64,000 nt of DNA from Anthonomus grandis grandis (Eukaryota; Arthropoda; Insecta; Coleoptera; Curculionidae). A program made the translations under genes and the position numbers. Every line of letters starts with the position of its first letter. Position 1 is the stretch's first letter. The notes below the pieces were generated by a model, which had not been told where the DNA came from, did no database searches, and was given only the letters and a program-made list of their open reading frames with translations. Location: assembly GCF_022605725.1 (NCBI RefSeq), contig NC_065550.1:6634001-6698000 (forward strand), read 5' to 3'. Below, piece after piece: positions 1 through 11,700 of this stretch.

Positions 1-1775
1 AAGACTCTGGAAACCAAAGAGGTGTTACTAGCTCCCTTCCTGGACATCGAAGGAACTTATGACAATACACCATTTGAGTCTATTACAAGGACCGCAGAAG
101 AACTTGAAATAGACGCGAGAGCATGCAGCTGGATAGATTGCGTGCTCAGAAGCAGCACAGTAAAATGCTAACTGCTGAATGAAACTGATGAACGGGCTGC
201 TATTAAAACTAAGAAAAAAAAGCTTTAGAACTTTAGAACATGCAGATGTCTTGGTGAGACTAGTCCAAGTAAAATTTAATACAACGATGAGAGAAATGCA
301 AACTGCTCTGAACATCGTGAAAAACTGGACAGAGAGGGAAAGCCTTAAGATCAGTCCCTTTTAATCCCAAATTGTACCATTTGCCAAAAGACGAAAGATT
401 GAGGACCTTGAGCCACTATTCTTACATGGTAAAGAAATACCTATGTTGGGAGATATAACATATCTGGGGGTTATCTGGGACTCCAAATTAAGCTGGAGCC
501 AAAATCTCGACAAAGTAACCAAGTCATCGGAATGCAAACCTGGATATTACAGCCCAAAATGGTATACTGGATCTATATAAGAGTAGTATTGCCGTCTATA
601 ACTTAGGCTGCACTAACGTGGGGGCCAAAAACCTGCAAGTAGGGAGGGGCCAGGCTTAAGTTAAGCAAAATACAAAGGCTCCCATATATGTCAAGGCATA
701 ACAGGAGCCATGAAATCTACACCAATCGCATTTATGGAAGCCGTTCTTAACCTCCCACCAGTACATCTGGTGATTCAAGGAGCAGCAAAGCTGGGACTGC
801 AGCCAATCAGAAATAACAGTCAAGCTAACTTAACAGAACACTAAAGAATATCAAGAATCTGTGAGGCAATCAAATCAGAAATGATTTCGGGCTACGTAAT
901 TACGCATACCCTTCAAAGTTGAATATCCAACAAGAAGAGAATAGAATAGTAATAGTAATAGGACAGTAACCGCAGACCAGACGGAGATTTATTTGGTACA
1001 TAGATGGATCCACCGTCAAGGGAACGGGAGCTGGATTTTTTGGAGAAAAACGTAAGTATGAAACGTCCCATCCGCTTGGAAGACATGCCACAGTTTTTCA
1101 CACAGAAATATTTGCGATACTAGAATGTGCTAGGGAAAACATAAGGAGAGCAAACACTAATAAGTGGATTCTAATAATAACAGATAAACAAGCCATCCTA
1201 AGGGCCTTATCGAAATCTGGGATTACATCAAAGCTGGTTTGAAAATGCCCCATAGAACTGCAAACCTTGGGAGACCGCAACTCGGTCAGGCTTATATGGG
1301 TTCCGGGACATACAGGTATTCCCGGAAATGAAAAAGCCGATGAACTAGCAAGAAAAGGCGCTACGGCACCTTACATCGGACCGGAACCTGCACTGGGAGT
1401 GCCAAGATAACCTCTTTACATTTGGGAGGAACAAACTCAGAACATTTATAGGTATCAGAACGGGACATTTGGCCGTTAAAGGACACCTGAACAGAATTGG
1501 AGTGTATGACCTTAATTGCCGATTATGCAAAAAGGAACCAGAAACAGTCCATAATCTGTAATTGCGAGGCCTTGTGCCGCAAAAGGCAATAAATATTTGG
1601 GAGATACACACTGGACCCAGAAGCATTAGGTACCACAGCAGCAAAAGACCCAGACCCAGCAAAAGACCAGCTGTTACAGGGCAGAGAAGTGCTAGGCTGG
1701 GTAGCATAGATGTATATCGAGGTGTGTTCAGGCACAATGGACGAATCCCAAAAAAAAGAAAAAATAAATAAAATA
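1..1775 (+). mobile_element. I-type non-LTR retrotransposon, 3' part with RNase H, degraded
   Basis: The window opens inside a reverse transcriptase (LDIEGTYDNTPFES), then jumps to a damaged YADD region (HADVLV) and KSQIVPFAKRRK...LGVIWDSKLSW, so an internal deletion removed the middle of the RT. From about 993 to 1375 there is an RNase H domain with the four acidic positions in place: YIDGS, TEIFAI, ITDKQA, and GHTGIPGNEKADELARKG. A CxxC...H knuckle (CRLCKKEPETVHNL) follows and the copy ends in an A-rich tail near 1750-1775. Several stops and frameshifts make it inactive. The RNase H domain points to the I group of LINEs in the wide sense. Confidence 0.8.
993..1375 (+). pseudogene. LINE RNase H domain
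   Basis: The frame reads WYIDGSTVKGTGAGFFGE through RLIWVPGHTGIPGNEKADEL. RNase H degrades the RNA strand of the RNA/DNA hybrid made during retrotransposition. All catalytic acidic residues (D in YIDGS, E in TEIFAI, D in ITDKQA, D in EKADEL) are present. One stop (TGA after SKLV) interrupts the frame, so it is a relic. Confidence 0.78.
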
Positions 1776-2384
1776 AAGCGTTTTGGTTAGTGGTAAAACT
1801 GTTGTGGTTGTTGTTGCAAAACTGTTGTGTTGTGAAAAAGTTTTGTTGTGATTTGCCTGTTACACCAAAGGATCCAACCGTATGATTATTGTTGTTTTGG
1901 CTTTTAAACACGCTTCCAATTTTACGTCTTGAACTAATCCTAAGTCTGAATAAACTATGAAGAAAGATACACAAAAACCACAAATACAAATTAATTATGA
2001 ATGTAAAATAAAATAATTACTAATCCTTCTTTTTCCGAAACTACACCAAGTTTATGAATTAGGGATACTTTAATCCATAAATTTTCCACTTTTCTTCTTA
2101 CACTACTTTGACATTTTGTAGCAAAAAAAGTTTAACCAACCATTTTTGGGGATGTTCTTCAGAAAACAGCATTTCCTTCTTGATTAATGTAATTACGCTC
2201 CCTAGGGGTAGAGTTAAAAAGATCACTATTTCTAGCAACTTCTCTTGGCCACTTAATAACAAACTTTTTACCTTGCCACCCTTAAGGAAATATTCTATAT
2301 TGTAATCTTCTAGGAATTAATAAAATAAACACGTTCTAAAGTTTGAAAAATGTTTGCTTAGTTAGAAAAACCAGGCTCACTTAC
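1776..2384. other. Stretch without a gene, between LINE tail and MCM8 exon 9
   Basis: This is part of the MCM8 intron after exon 9. It has GTTGT-rich simple sequence at 1797-1850, then AT-rich DNA. The forward frame 2108-2305 is open but resembles no protein I know. I searched both strands for the missing MCM8 C-terminal exon and did not find it. Confidence 0.4.
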
Positions 2385-2729
2385 CTGTGTCAATCGTATC
2401 AAAGAATGCAGCTGCCGGGCCGTCACTGGAGTAGAATCTCCCACCGAGAACTGTTTCCTTAAACTGACATAAAACTCTATTAGAGTCTCTTTGGCTTTTC
2501 TTGATAGTTGCGGATTAATACTCTTCTGAGCAAACGCAAGATATTTGCGAAAAATTTTATGCGGTATATAATCCAAGGACTCGCCATTAAGTTTTAATCT
2601 TTGTTTAAGACTATTAACTTCATTTTCATCATCCCCATCTGGATCGAAATGAAACTCTTTTGGAGTAAACTTCCTCTTTTTAGCCGAATGAGCGGTCAGT
2701 ATATGTTTGGTCAAATATTTATCTAATTG
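2385..2729 (-). CDS. MCM8: MCM8 exon 9 (lid and sensor 2)
   Basis: The acceptor CTTTAG|CAATTA and a 54-nt intron separate this from exon 8; the donor is CAG|GTAAGT. The 115 codons run through a charged linker, then IPHKIFRKYLAFAQKSINPQ and TPVTARQLHSLIRLTQ, matching the IPHQLLRKYIGYAR and SPITTRQLESLIRLTE blocks. The following exon, expected to begin like ARARLELREEA, was not found between here and position 1. Confidence 0.93.
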
Positions 2730-5700
2730 CTAAAGGATAATAGAATTTAATAAAATACAGCTCAAAGGTTACAATAAAAATACCTGATTGGGTTGATCTA
2801 GTATAATAAAGATTAAATCAAAGCGGGAGAGCATCGGAGAGTTAATTTTCAAATTTTCGGCCACGGTTTTAGACTTATCATAATGGCCACCGACAGGATT
2901 GGCTGCTGCTAAGATTGTAGTTTTGGTGGGTAGAGAACACACAACTCCTCCTTTAGCTATACTTATTGTTTGCTGTTCCATAGCTTCTAGTAGGCACTAT
3001 AGATTAGTAAATATAGTAATTAAATGGTAATAATTATTGACGGCAATTATTCACAAAATGATTTTCTGTTATTTCATCATTAACAATGATATGTTTGGTA
3101 CAGCTATATACTTTCTATTACTTGTAAGGAATATAAAAACACCTATCCAAAGACAGATCTTTTATTTTTAGAAAACCTACAAAAAAGAAACAAACTTACG
3201 GAATTCAAGCAAATAGGCGTGAAAACGACTAAATCGTATTAGTCCTACGATTGGAACCTTTGGTGTGACACTCAAATCACAAAACAGTTTTACCTCGACC
3301 AAGGCCTCAGCAGCCCGGCAGAAAGGTATGCAAAAGTGATACCGTTCTCAGGGTAGCACACCGAGGTCTCAAAGACCCCAAAAAAAGCACAGGGGCCCAA
3401 AGAAACGAGAATCTCTGTATGAGCCCTACAGAAACTAGGGCTCATACAGAGATGTGGCGGAACGGATCAAGTCATCAGAAAAAGTTAAATATGCATTTTA
3501 CGGGGAAATTTTGATGAACCCTGTATATGTAGGTCCCGGTTCAAAATAATTATTTATAATTTCTTTGGCACTAACTTGACTTGAATTAAGAGGAATCACG
3601 AGAAAACTTAATAGGCGCCAATTTTTATTTTGGCTTGAGCAGTTATCAAGCTAAATACTGATTCTTTCTAAGTCTCTGGTTTTTTAAAAAACAAAAAATG
3701 CACTTGTAATATCTTCTTGATTTCTTTCGCTTAGGCCCTTATGGCATGCAAAAGATTTTACCAGGCTCTTTTTTCCCAGTGGAACGAAGCTCTCGTTATA
3801 TACGCCCTTTTATGTCAGTGTATTCGGTAAAACAAAATACCGAAAGCCTTGTTTTATTTTTTACATTGTCATTCCCTTGTTATCAGTACTTTTCTCAGGA
3901 TTCTTTAACGAAATCAAAATGATGTTTTCAATTTTTGCATGTTTCACACAGGTTGAAGGTTACCTTCATTATGTTCATGAAGTTTCATACTTTCGCAGGC
4001 GTCAACTTCTTTATTGCCAAGTCTAGCAAAGGATTTATTTTTCTTTTTAACCTGACATCGATATATCGGGTGACACAGGAAGAAGGGAACACTTAATAAC
4101 TATTTTACTATTTAAGATAAACAAATATGGTATATTGATGGAATTGCTATAAGAGCATCTTTTGACATATCCAGTTGTTTTCCGTCATTTCCTGTCTAAC
4201 CGGAAGTGACACTAACTTTCTTATTGTAAATGAGACACTTGGTATATTATTATTTATTTTGATAGAAAGTAGTATTCTGAGATCTACTTTTTGTTTTATA
4301 CTTATAGAACAAATACATTTTTTAAATTTTAATATATGGTGCCATGGATGCGTTGAAAGTTTTAATTTTTAATCAAATAATCACGGAAAAATAGTTTTCA
4401 TTGCATTTTATTACTTAAATCTTTTACACGCCTATTTAAAATGTCCAAACCAGTAATTTTCACATTTACTTTATTTTTTTAAATAGCACCTTATTGGGAA
4501 AAACCACTTTTGAAATAAGGTTTTTTTTTACAATAATCTGGTATGATTATTTTTTAAGTCGTTGAATAAATAAGCCTATAAGAAGAAAAAAATCAAGTCA
4601 TATAAATAAACGCATTTAATTAATAGAAATAGCATAGAACGCTTTGATTTCTTGACTACAAGGGTGCGTTTTGACGCTTTCATGAATTATTTTTCAGTTG
4701 ACATAATCAATCAATCATAAGCTTCATTGTCATAAGAAATCTTGTTGACAAAGCTGTAAAAAAAAACAAAGAAATTAACAAACCATAGTAAGATACAATA
4801 AAACTAGAATTAGCATGTAATATAAATAAATAAATTACAATATTAAAATTCAAACTTAAATTTATATACATCATTATAATATATAAAACTTTAACATTAA
4901 GGCATGTTAAAAAAGGACACAGTACATTAATAAGTATTTTTGGCAACACTAAACTCAACCTCCTGGGACACCACCTTAAGAGCATAACAATTTGATGCTA
5001 GTTTATTCCTTAGTAGCCTAATATGGCTTTCAAATTTTAATTTATTGTCTATGTCTATTCCCAAAAATTTATTTTCACCCAAGGACTTTACTTTACTTAA
5101 ACTGCATTTAAAATTTATAATACTGGTTTTGGCAATATTTAGAGTTAATTTATTACAGTCACACCATTTTTTTATCACAGCACTGTTGCATCATCTGCAA
5201 ATTGAGTAAATTTACCTGTGATCTTTAGACTTGCCATGTCATTTATGTGCAGTAAAAACAAAGTCAGACCCAACACTGATCCCTGGGGGACATCATGTGT
5301 GACAAATTGCTCCCTTGACAATACACCATTTACAGTTACAGTCTGCTATCGCCTATCTCTTAAATATGAGCCAAACCATTAAAGAGACAACCCTCTAAAT
5401 CCGTACCGCATAAAGCTTCCACAGCAGCACTCCATGATCAACACAATTAAATGCCTTGGTCAGATCACAGAATACCGCTGTAGCAAGCACCCCATTGTTG
5501 AGTCCCAGATATAAAGACTCAGATGAAAATCAGAAAAATTTGGAATTTTACTTGCTAAGTTGCTACCAATAGCGCAGTAAAATTCATTCAATTGATTAGG
5601 TTCTATATTTGATCCTAGGGATGAAACATTCCTTTGCTTTCTTCTCAGTTTATTAACCATTTTCCAAGCTTTTCTCTAAATATTACCTGAATCACTTAAT

Positions 5701-8700
5701 CTTTTTTTAAGATAATTATTTTTAGCTTTCTAAATAAATACTCTATAAAAAGCTCTATATGTATTAAAATAATTAACAAAACTGTTGTTATTTATAAAAA
5801 TACCGATTTATAAATTTACCGACTTTAAGTGATCGGGAGTAGTCATAATGCTCTGCCAGTCGCACAAGCAACTTAGTTGCAAGAATCTACTATAATTTGT
5901 CCTACTATAAATTTCTACCCTTCTTTCCACCAACTATGCTCGACTTACAAGCTATATTAAAATGACATGACACATGAATGAGAAGTTATCCTGATTGGAC
6001 CTTTCACCAAAGCAGCGATATGCTTGAACTGAATCGTTGGTGAAGCGTATCTGAAACGCAAGTCAAGTGTACAACATGTCTGTGTCTTGTGATTGCATAC
6101 CAAAATGGTGTACAAAACGCATGCAAATTGAAGATAGTTTTTAAAATGTCGTCGTCCGATGAAGATGATTTACTTGCAGTTTTGCATTTAAATAATATTA
6201 ACCAGGCTAATTTTCAACAAAAACGAAGGCGGTTTTGGGTGCATCCCTTTTGGCAAGAACAAAGACGATATAGTGCTTTTAATGTTTTTCAGGAAGTAAA
6301 CTTGTATCCGGAAAAATTCAGGTTATTCTACAGGATGAGTCTTTCCAACTTTTAACTGAGAGAGTCCTTTTATTCACAAAAAAGGATACGAACTACAGGC
6401 AAAGTGTCCACAGAAGAACGTCTGCTCATTACTTTGAGGTCAGTATAAATATGTTTTATTTTAAAGCATAATATAGTTTTTTTTTACAAGTAATAACAGA
6501 AGTAGGCGGGCATTTAATTTAAAGTTAGCTAAGTAAAAAAATCTGCTGTCAAACTTTTCTCTATTTGTCTGATAAATAACACTGGCTTGTTAGAATTGTG
6601 AAATTTCTGTTATTTGCGTTAAAACATGATTCAGCTTGTTCTTCCTGCTGAGGGTTGTTCCAAAGTAGATAATAAATCTTGTTGGGATGCTGGTGGAAGA
6701 ACTGTAAACTCAGCAACACTACTATTTTGAGATTATTCTGAGCACTGAGTTGGGAGGCGAAGGATAGGGTACTTCAATCACACTTTTCCCTAAAATATCC
6801 AAAGCTAATGAGTAATGATTGGTATAATAATCTTGAATCTTCTCTTCTGTCCTGGATTCATTGCTTGCATGTCCAGAACCATACTTAATAAAAATGTAAC
6901 TTCAGGGTCTTGCGTTACACCTTGTTGAAATGCAGAGGTTCCTTTGGACTAACGTCTTGATTCAAAATAATTAAGAGCCGAACGATTGATATCTTCGAGA
7001 GTAGTGCTTGTTTTGCATCTTTTCGATGAAAAATTCACGCTTTCTTGTTGAGATTAAATTGGTTCCTGCTGTACCTAATTTAAATGAGTTGACAAACTTT
7101 TTTGGTTTTGTCTTTGAATTCGGTCAGTGTGAACATTTGAAGCAGTATTAGTTAAATCTTGCTGCTGCAATTGAAGATCTTCTAGGTTATTTTCGGGTTG
7201 ATCGGCAACCTGTGTAGCATCATTTGATTCATCTAGGCTTACCATATTTATATCTTCAGTTCTGTCTTCACGTTCTGTTGCACCGATACTGGATCGTTGG
7301 GAATTATCCGGAAGCTGAAAATGTAAAAAGTCAACATCTTCTTCAGAATCCTCTGTTCTCTGTAAATTGCTTTTGCTTTTTCGAGAAGTGATCCAAGAAA
7401 GGATCCAAAAAATTTGAGTCAAATATAGCTCTAGTCTTTAGGGACCAACTGGCTGATTTTTTTATGACACCTACAGGATCTATACCATGGCAAAATGAAT
7501 ACTTTGAGCAAGAATAATATTATAAGAAAACACTGTGAATGTTTTAACTTTTTTTGGTTTCACAGCTCTAAGAGTTAAAAACAATGGCGTAATACGTATC
7601 ATCGTCAATCAATCAATCAATATTTGTACTTAAAATGTATATTTCTACTTTGTAAATTCTTGATCATCACGCATATTTTTAATAAATGTATAAACAAAAG
7701 TATTCAAACTCAATTTTATACATAACCTAAAACATATTAGCACCTCGGTATGCATCAGTAGAAAATAGAACGCGTCCTACGTTTAAGCACGCATGCAGTG
7801 AGACACTGCATCGACAAGCGTTAAAATCATTCCAGTGGCCGTTGCACTTCTGTGAGTGTCCTTCCATATAAAAACAAGGAACACTGCACTTAAATGCACA
7901 CCTCATGTGCACATCATTCCTTTTCTCTTCAAGCCACATCTTTGGTGGGCGCTCTCCCTAAAGGAGAACGCCCACCAAAGCAGCCATATGCTTGAAGTAA
8001 AGCGTACCTAAAACGCAAGTCAAGTATACAACATGTGTGCCTCTTGCGATCGCATACCAAAAGGGTGTACAAAACGCAAGCAAATTGAAAATTGAAGAAG
8101 TTTTTAAAATGTCGTCGTCGGATGAAGATAATTTACTTGCAGTTTTGCATTTAAATAATATTAACCAGGCTAATTTTCAACAAAACGAAGGCGGTTTTGG
8201 GTGCATTCCTTTTGGCAAGAACAAAGACGACATAGTGCTTTTGTTGTTTTTAAGGAAGTAAACATGTATCCGGATAAATTCAGGTTATTATTTTAATTAT
8301 TGGTTATTATTTTATTATTGAAAAGATCTAGGGAGGGTTCCCTTAAACCTTTTTATATCCGGCTCGAAGGACCATGAAAAGATCTAGGGAGGGTTCCCTT
8401 AAACCTTTTTTTATCCGGCTCGAAGGACCATGAAAAGATCTAGGGCTCTTCCCTAAACCTTTTTTATTCCCTATTACCCTATAGCAGCCTCACTATAGGT
8501 TTACAGGCAAGGGTGGCTTGGCCGTAATAGGCTGAGTAAAGAACCACTGGGTGTAGAATTCAATACTGGTTTATTCACAAAAATTAACAACTATTTATAT
8601 CAATCTTAAGATAACAATTCGAGGTAATTATACAAATCAAGGTGAGCATAGTAGTCATAATTTTAACTATTTACTAATTACGACCTGTAGAATTGCGAAC

Positions 8701-11700
8701 TTATAGCAAACGTGAGCTTAAAATCCATCGCAAACACCTTGACCGGCTAACATAAACAATTTTATATAATTATGTATGAATACTTAAAGCTACCAAAAAA
8801 TGTAAAATATTTAAAAAATGTCGTTTAGACAGTGAGTCAGGAGACTTTCCAACTTTTAACTAAGAAAGTCCGCCCTTTTATTCAAAAAAAGGATACGAAC
8901 TACAGGCAAAGTGTATCCGCAGAAGAACGTCTGCTTATTACTTTAAGGTCAGTATAAATATGTTTTATAATATTTTTGCAAGTAATAACAGAAGTAAGCT
9001 GTTATTTAATTTAAAGTTAGCTAGTAAAGCTAGTAAAATCTGCTGTCACACTTTTCTTTATTTGTCTGATAAATAACACTGGCTTGTTAGAATTGTGAAA
9101 TTTTAATTATTTGCGTTAAACCAAGATTCAGCTTGTTCTTCCTGATGAGGGTTGTTCGAAAGTAGATTAGTATCTTGTTGGGATGCTGGTTGAAGTACTG
9201 TAAACTGAACAACATTACTATTTTGAGATTGTTCTGAGTACTGAGTTGGGGGCGAGGGATAAGGTACTTTAATTACACTTTTCCCTTCTAAAATATCCGA
9301 AGCTAATGAGATTATACCAATCTTGAATCTTCTCTTCTGTTCTGGATTCATTGCTTGCATGTCCGGAACCATATTCAATAAAAATGAAACTTCAGGAACT
9401 TGCGTTACACCTGGTTGAAATGCAGGGGTTCTTTTGGACTCACGTCTTGATTCAAAATAATTAAAAGCCGAACGATTGACATCTTCGAGAGTAATACTTG
9501 TTTTGCTTGCATCTTTTCGATGAAAAATTCTTACTACTTCCTTTCTAGTTCACGCTTTTTTGCTGAGAATAAAAATTAGTTCCCACTGTACCTGATTTAA
9601 AAGAGTTGACGAACTTTTTTGGCTTTGTCTTTAAATTCGGTCAGTGTGAACATTTGAAATAATATTAGTTGAATCTTGCTGCTGCAATTGAAGATCTTCT
9701 TCTAGGTTATTTTCGGGTAGATAGGCAACCTGTGTAGCATCATTTGATTCATCTAGGCTCACCATACTCGTATTTTCTGTACTGTCTTTACGTTCTATTG
9801 CACCAATACGGGATCGTTCGGAATTATCCGGAAGCTCAGAATGGGAAAATTCAATATCTTCTTCAGAATCCCCTGTTCTCTGTAAATTGCTTTTGCTTCT
9901 TCGAGAAGTGGTGAAAGGGTCCAAAAAATTCATATATTCTGCTAAGTAATACTGTTTATATTTTACACATGTAGCTCCTGAAGACTAATATTTCTTCTTT
10001 TGTTTAACAAACGGCCACAGATTTCTCCATTGTAGCTTACACTCAGAAGCTGAAATCGAATAAAAATTATAATACGTATATTTATTATTATATTAGTTTT
10101 ATTAAGCATATAAGATATTAAGCACATTTTTATTTAGTTAATAGTACAAAGAACCTGAGGTACTAACGACTAATTAATACTATTTTATTATGTAACTATG
10201 TATGATGCAACTTAAAAGCTCTATCGTGCTACTTTTTAAGGGAGCATACCACTTTGAGAATAATTATTTGATATACGTCAGTTGGCATATGAATTGCAAC
10301 AAGAGTTTATGCCTAGCCCTACACTAGAAATTTGGACTGATATCGCAAAGCGTTATTGGGATCTCTGGAATCTACCAAACTGCATTGGAAGTATAGGCAG
10401 GAAGCACATCAGATTAAAATACCCTTCAAATACTAGGTCGACACAATTTAATTACAAAGGATATTTTTCTGTGGTATTATTGGCAGTGTGTGATGCCGAT
10501 GGTATGCTTTTAACAATAGATGTGGGTGAATTTGGCAGGGTTAGTGATGGGAGAGCTTTAAAAGAGAGTGCCTTTGGTAAAGCTTTGTCAAGAGGAGTGT
10601 TAGGAATACCGGACCCCAAACCACTTCCAGGAGAAATAACAAATTTCCCATATTTTTTCGCAGCTGATGAGGCTTTTCCGCTAACACAAACCATTTTAAA
10701 ACCCTATCCCAAGCGAAATCTAATAAACAACAAGCGCATATTTAATGCAAGGCTTTCAAGAGGCTGAAAATCAGTTGAATATGCTTTTGGCGTGTTAACA
10801 TCCAAGTTTAAAATTCTAGAAACACCAATCAATTGCAACGTCAGGCAAATACATGACATCATCCAGGTTGTATGTGTTTTCATAACTTTATCAGGAAACG
10901 CGAAGGAGTTTTTTCAGTGTCAACAGTGGACCAGCATATTCCAATTCTTCATAAAAACGAGCATCTTTGACTCAGAAACCAAAATCGAGCGTCAAGTACA
11001 GCTCTAGCCTTTAGGGACCAACTCGCTGATTTTTTTATGACACATACAGGATCTATACCATGACAAAATAAATACCTTCACAAGCTCTAAAAGTTAAAAA
11101 CAATGGAATAATACGTATGTATATATTTGTACTTAACATTACAAATATGAATGTAATAAAAACAAAATAAACAATTTTAAAACTTAAAAAAATAATTTGT
11201 TTTGCTTACCTGATGCATTTAATTGTTTTGCTATAGTTTGCCAAACTTTCTCATGTACATTTACTCGATGATAATATTTGCTAGTAACATCGTACAGACA
11301 TGGGTGAGATTCCATTAACTGTACGAATTTAACATTAAATTCTCGATCATCACGCATGTTTTTAATAAATGTATAAACAAAAGTATTCAAACTCATACAT
11401 TTATACATTTTATACATTACAAACATTTTATACATAACCAAACATAATACTAGCACCTCGGTACGCATCTTCGGTGAGCGTCGTTCAATATAAAAGCAAG
11501 GAACCCTGTACTTAATGCACGCCTCATGTGCAGTGTGCACATCATTCCTTTTCTCTTCAAGCGTACATCTTTGGTGGGCGCTCTCCCTAATATTTAAACC
11601 ACATGACATCTTGTCAAGTGCAATTATTATTTGTCATTCAACTAAATTTACCGCAGTTTTTTGAAAGAATTCTTGTGTTTACTAATATATTTGAAATGTT

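Larger units (their letters stand above)
6005..7958 (+). mobile_element. PIF/Harbinger copy A, internally deleted
   Basis: This copy is collinear with copy B (7962-11587) but lacks the stretch matching about 9930-10990 of B, which removes the transposase DDE domain and the first MADF exon. It keeps the transposase N-terminus (6146-6442), the antisense linker/BESS region (6596-7440) and the right terminus ending in GGTGGGCGCTCTCCC at 7958. The left terminus is damaged: homology with B starts at ACCAAAGCAGC near 6005, and the outer TIR bases differ. The right end abuts the TAA that also serves as the left target duplication of copy B. Confidence 0.82.
7962..11587 (+). mobile_element. PIF/Harbinger copy B with TIRs and TAA duplication
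   Basis: The ends are AGGAGAACGCCCACCAAAG at 7962 and, on the opposite strand, GGGAGAGCGCCCACCAAAG at 11587, with two mismatches in 19. TAA flanks both sides (7959-7961 and 11588-11590), the 3-bp target duplication expected for PIF/Harbinger. Inside are transposase exons on the plus strand and a MADF/BESS gene on the minus strand. About 550 bp of foreign DNA with a tandem repeat sits near 8287-8840. The element cannot be autonomous: the first catalytic aspartate is replaced and stops occur. Confidence 0.9.

Noticed and set aside
1345..1989. 214-codon minus-strand frame
   Set aside because: It runs antisense to the LINE RNase H region and its tail, is low in complexity, and shows no motif.
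2108..2305. MCM8 C-terminal exon in either strand
   Set aside because: Neither strand gives the expected ARxRLELREEA or winged-helix pattern, so the exon must lie outside.
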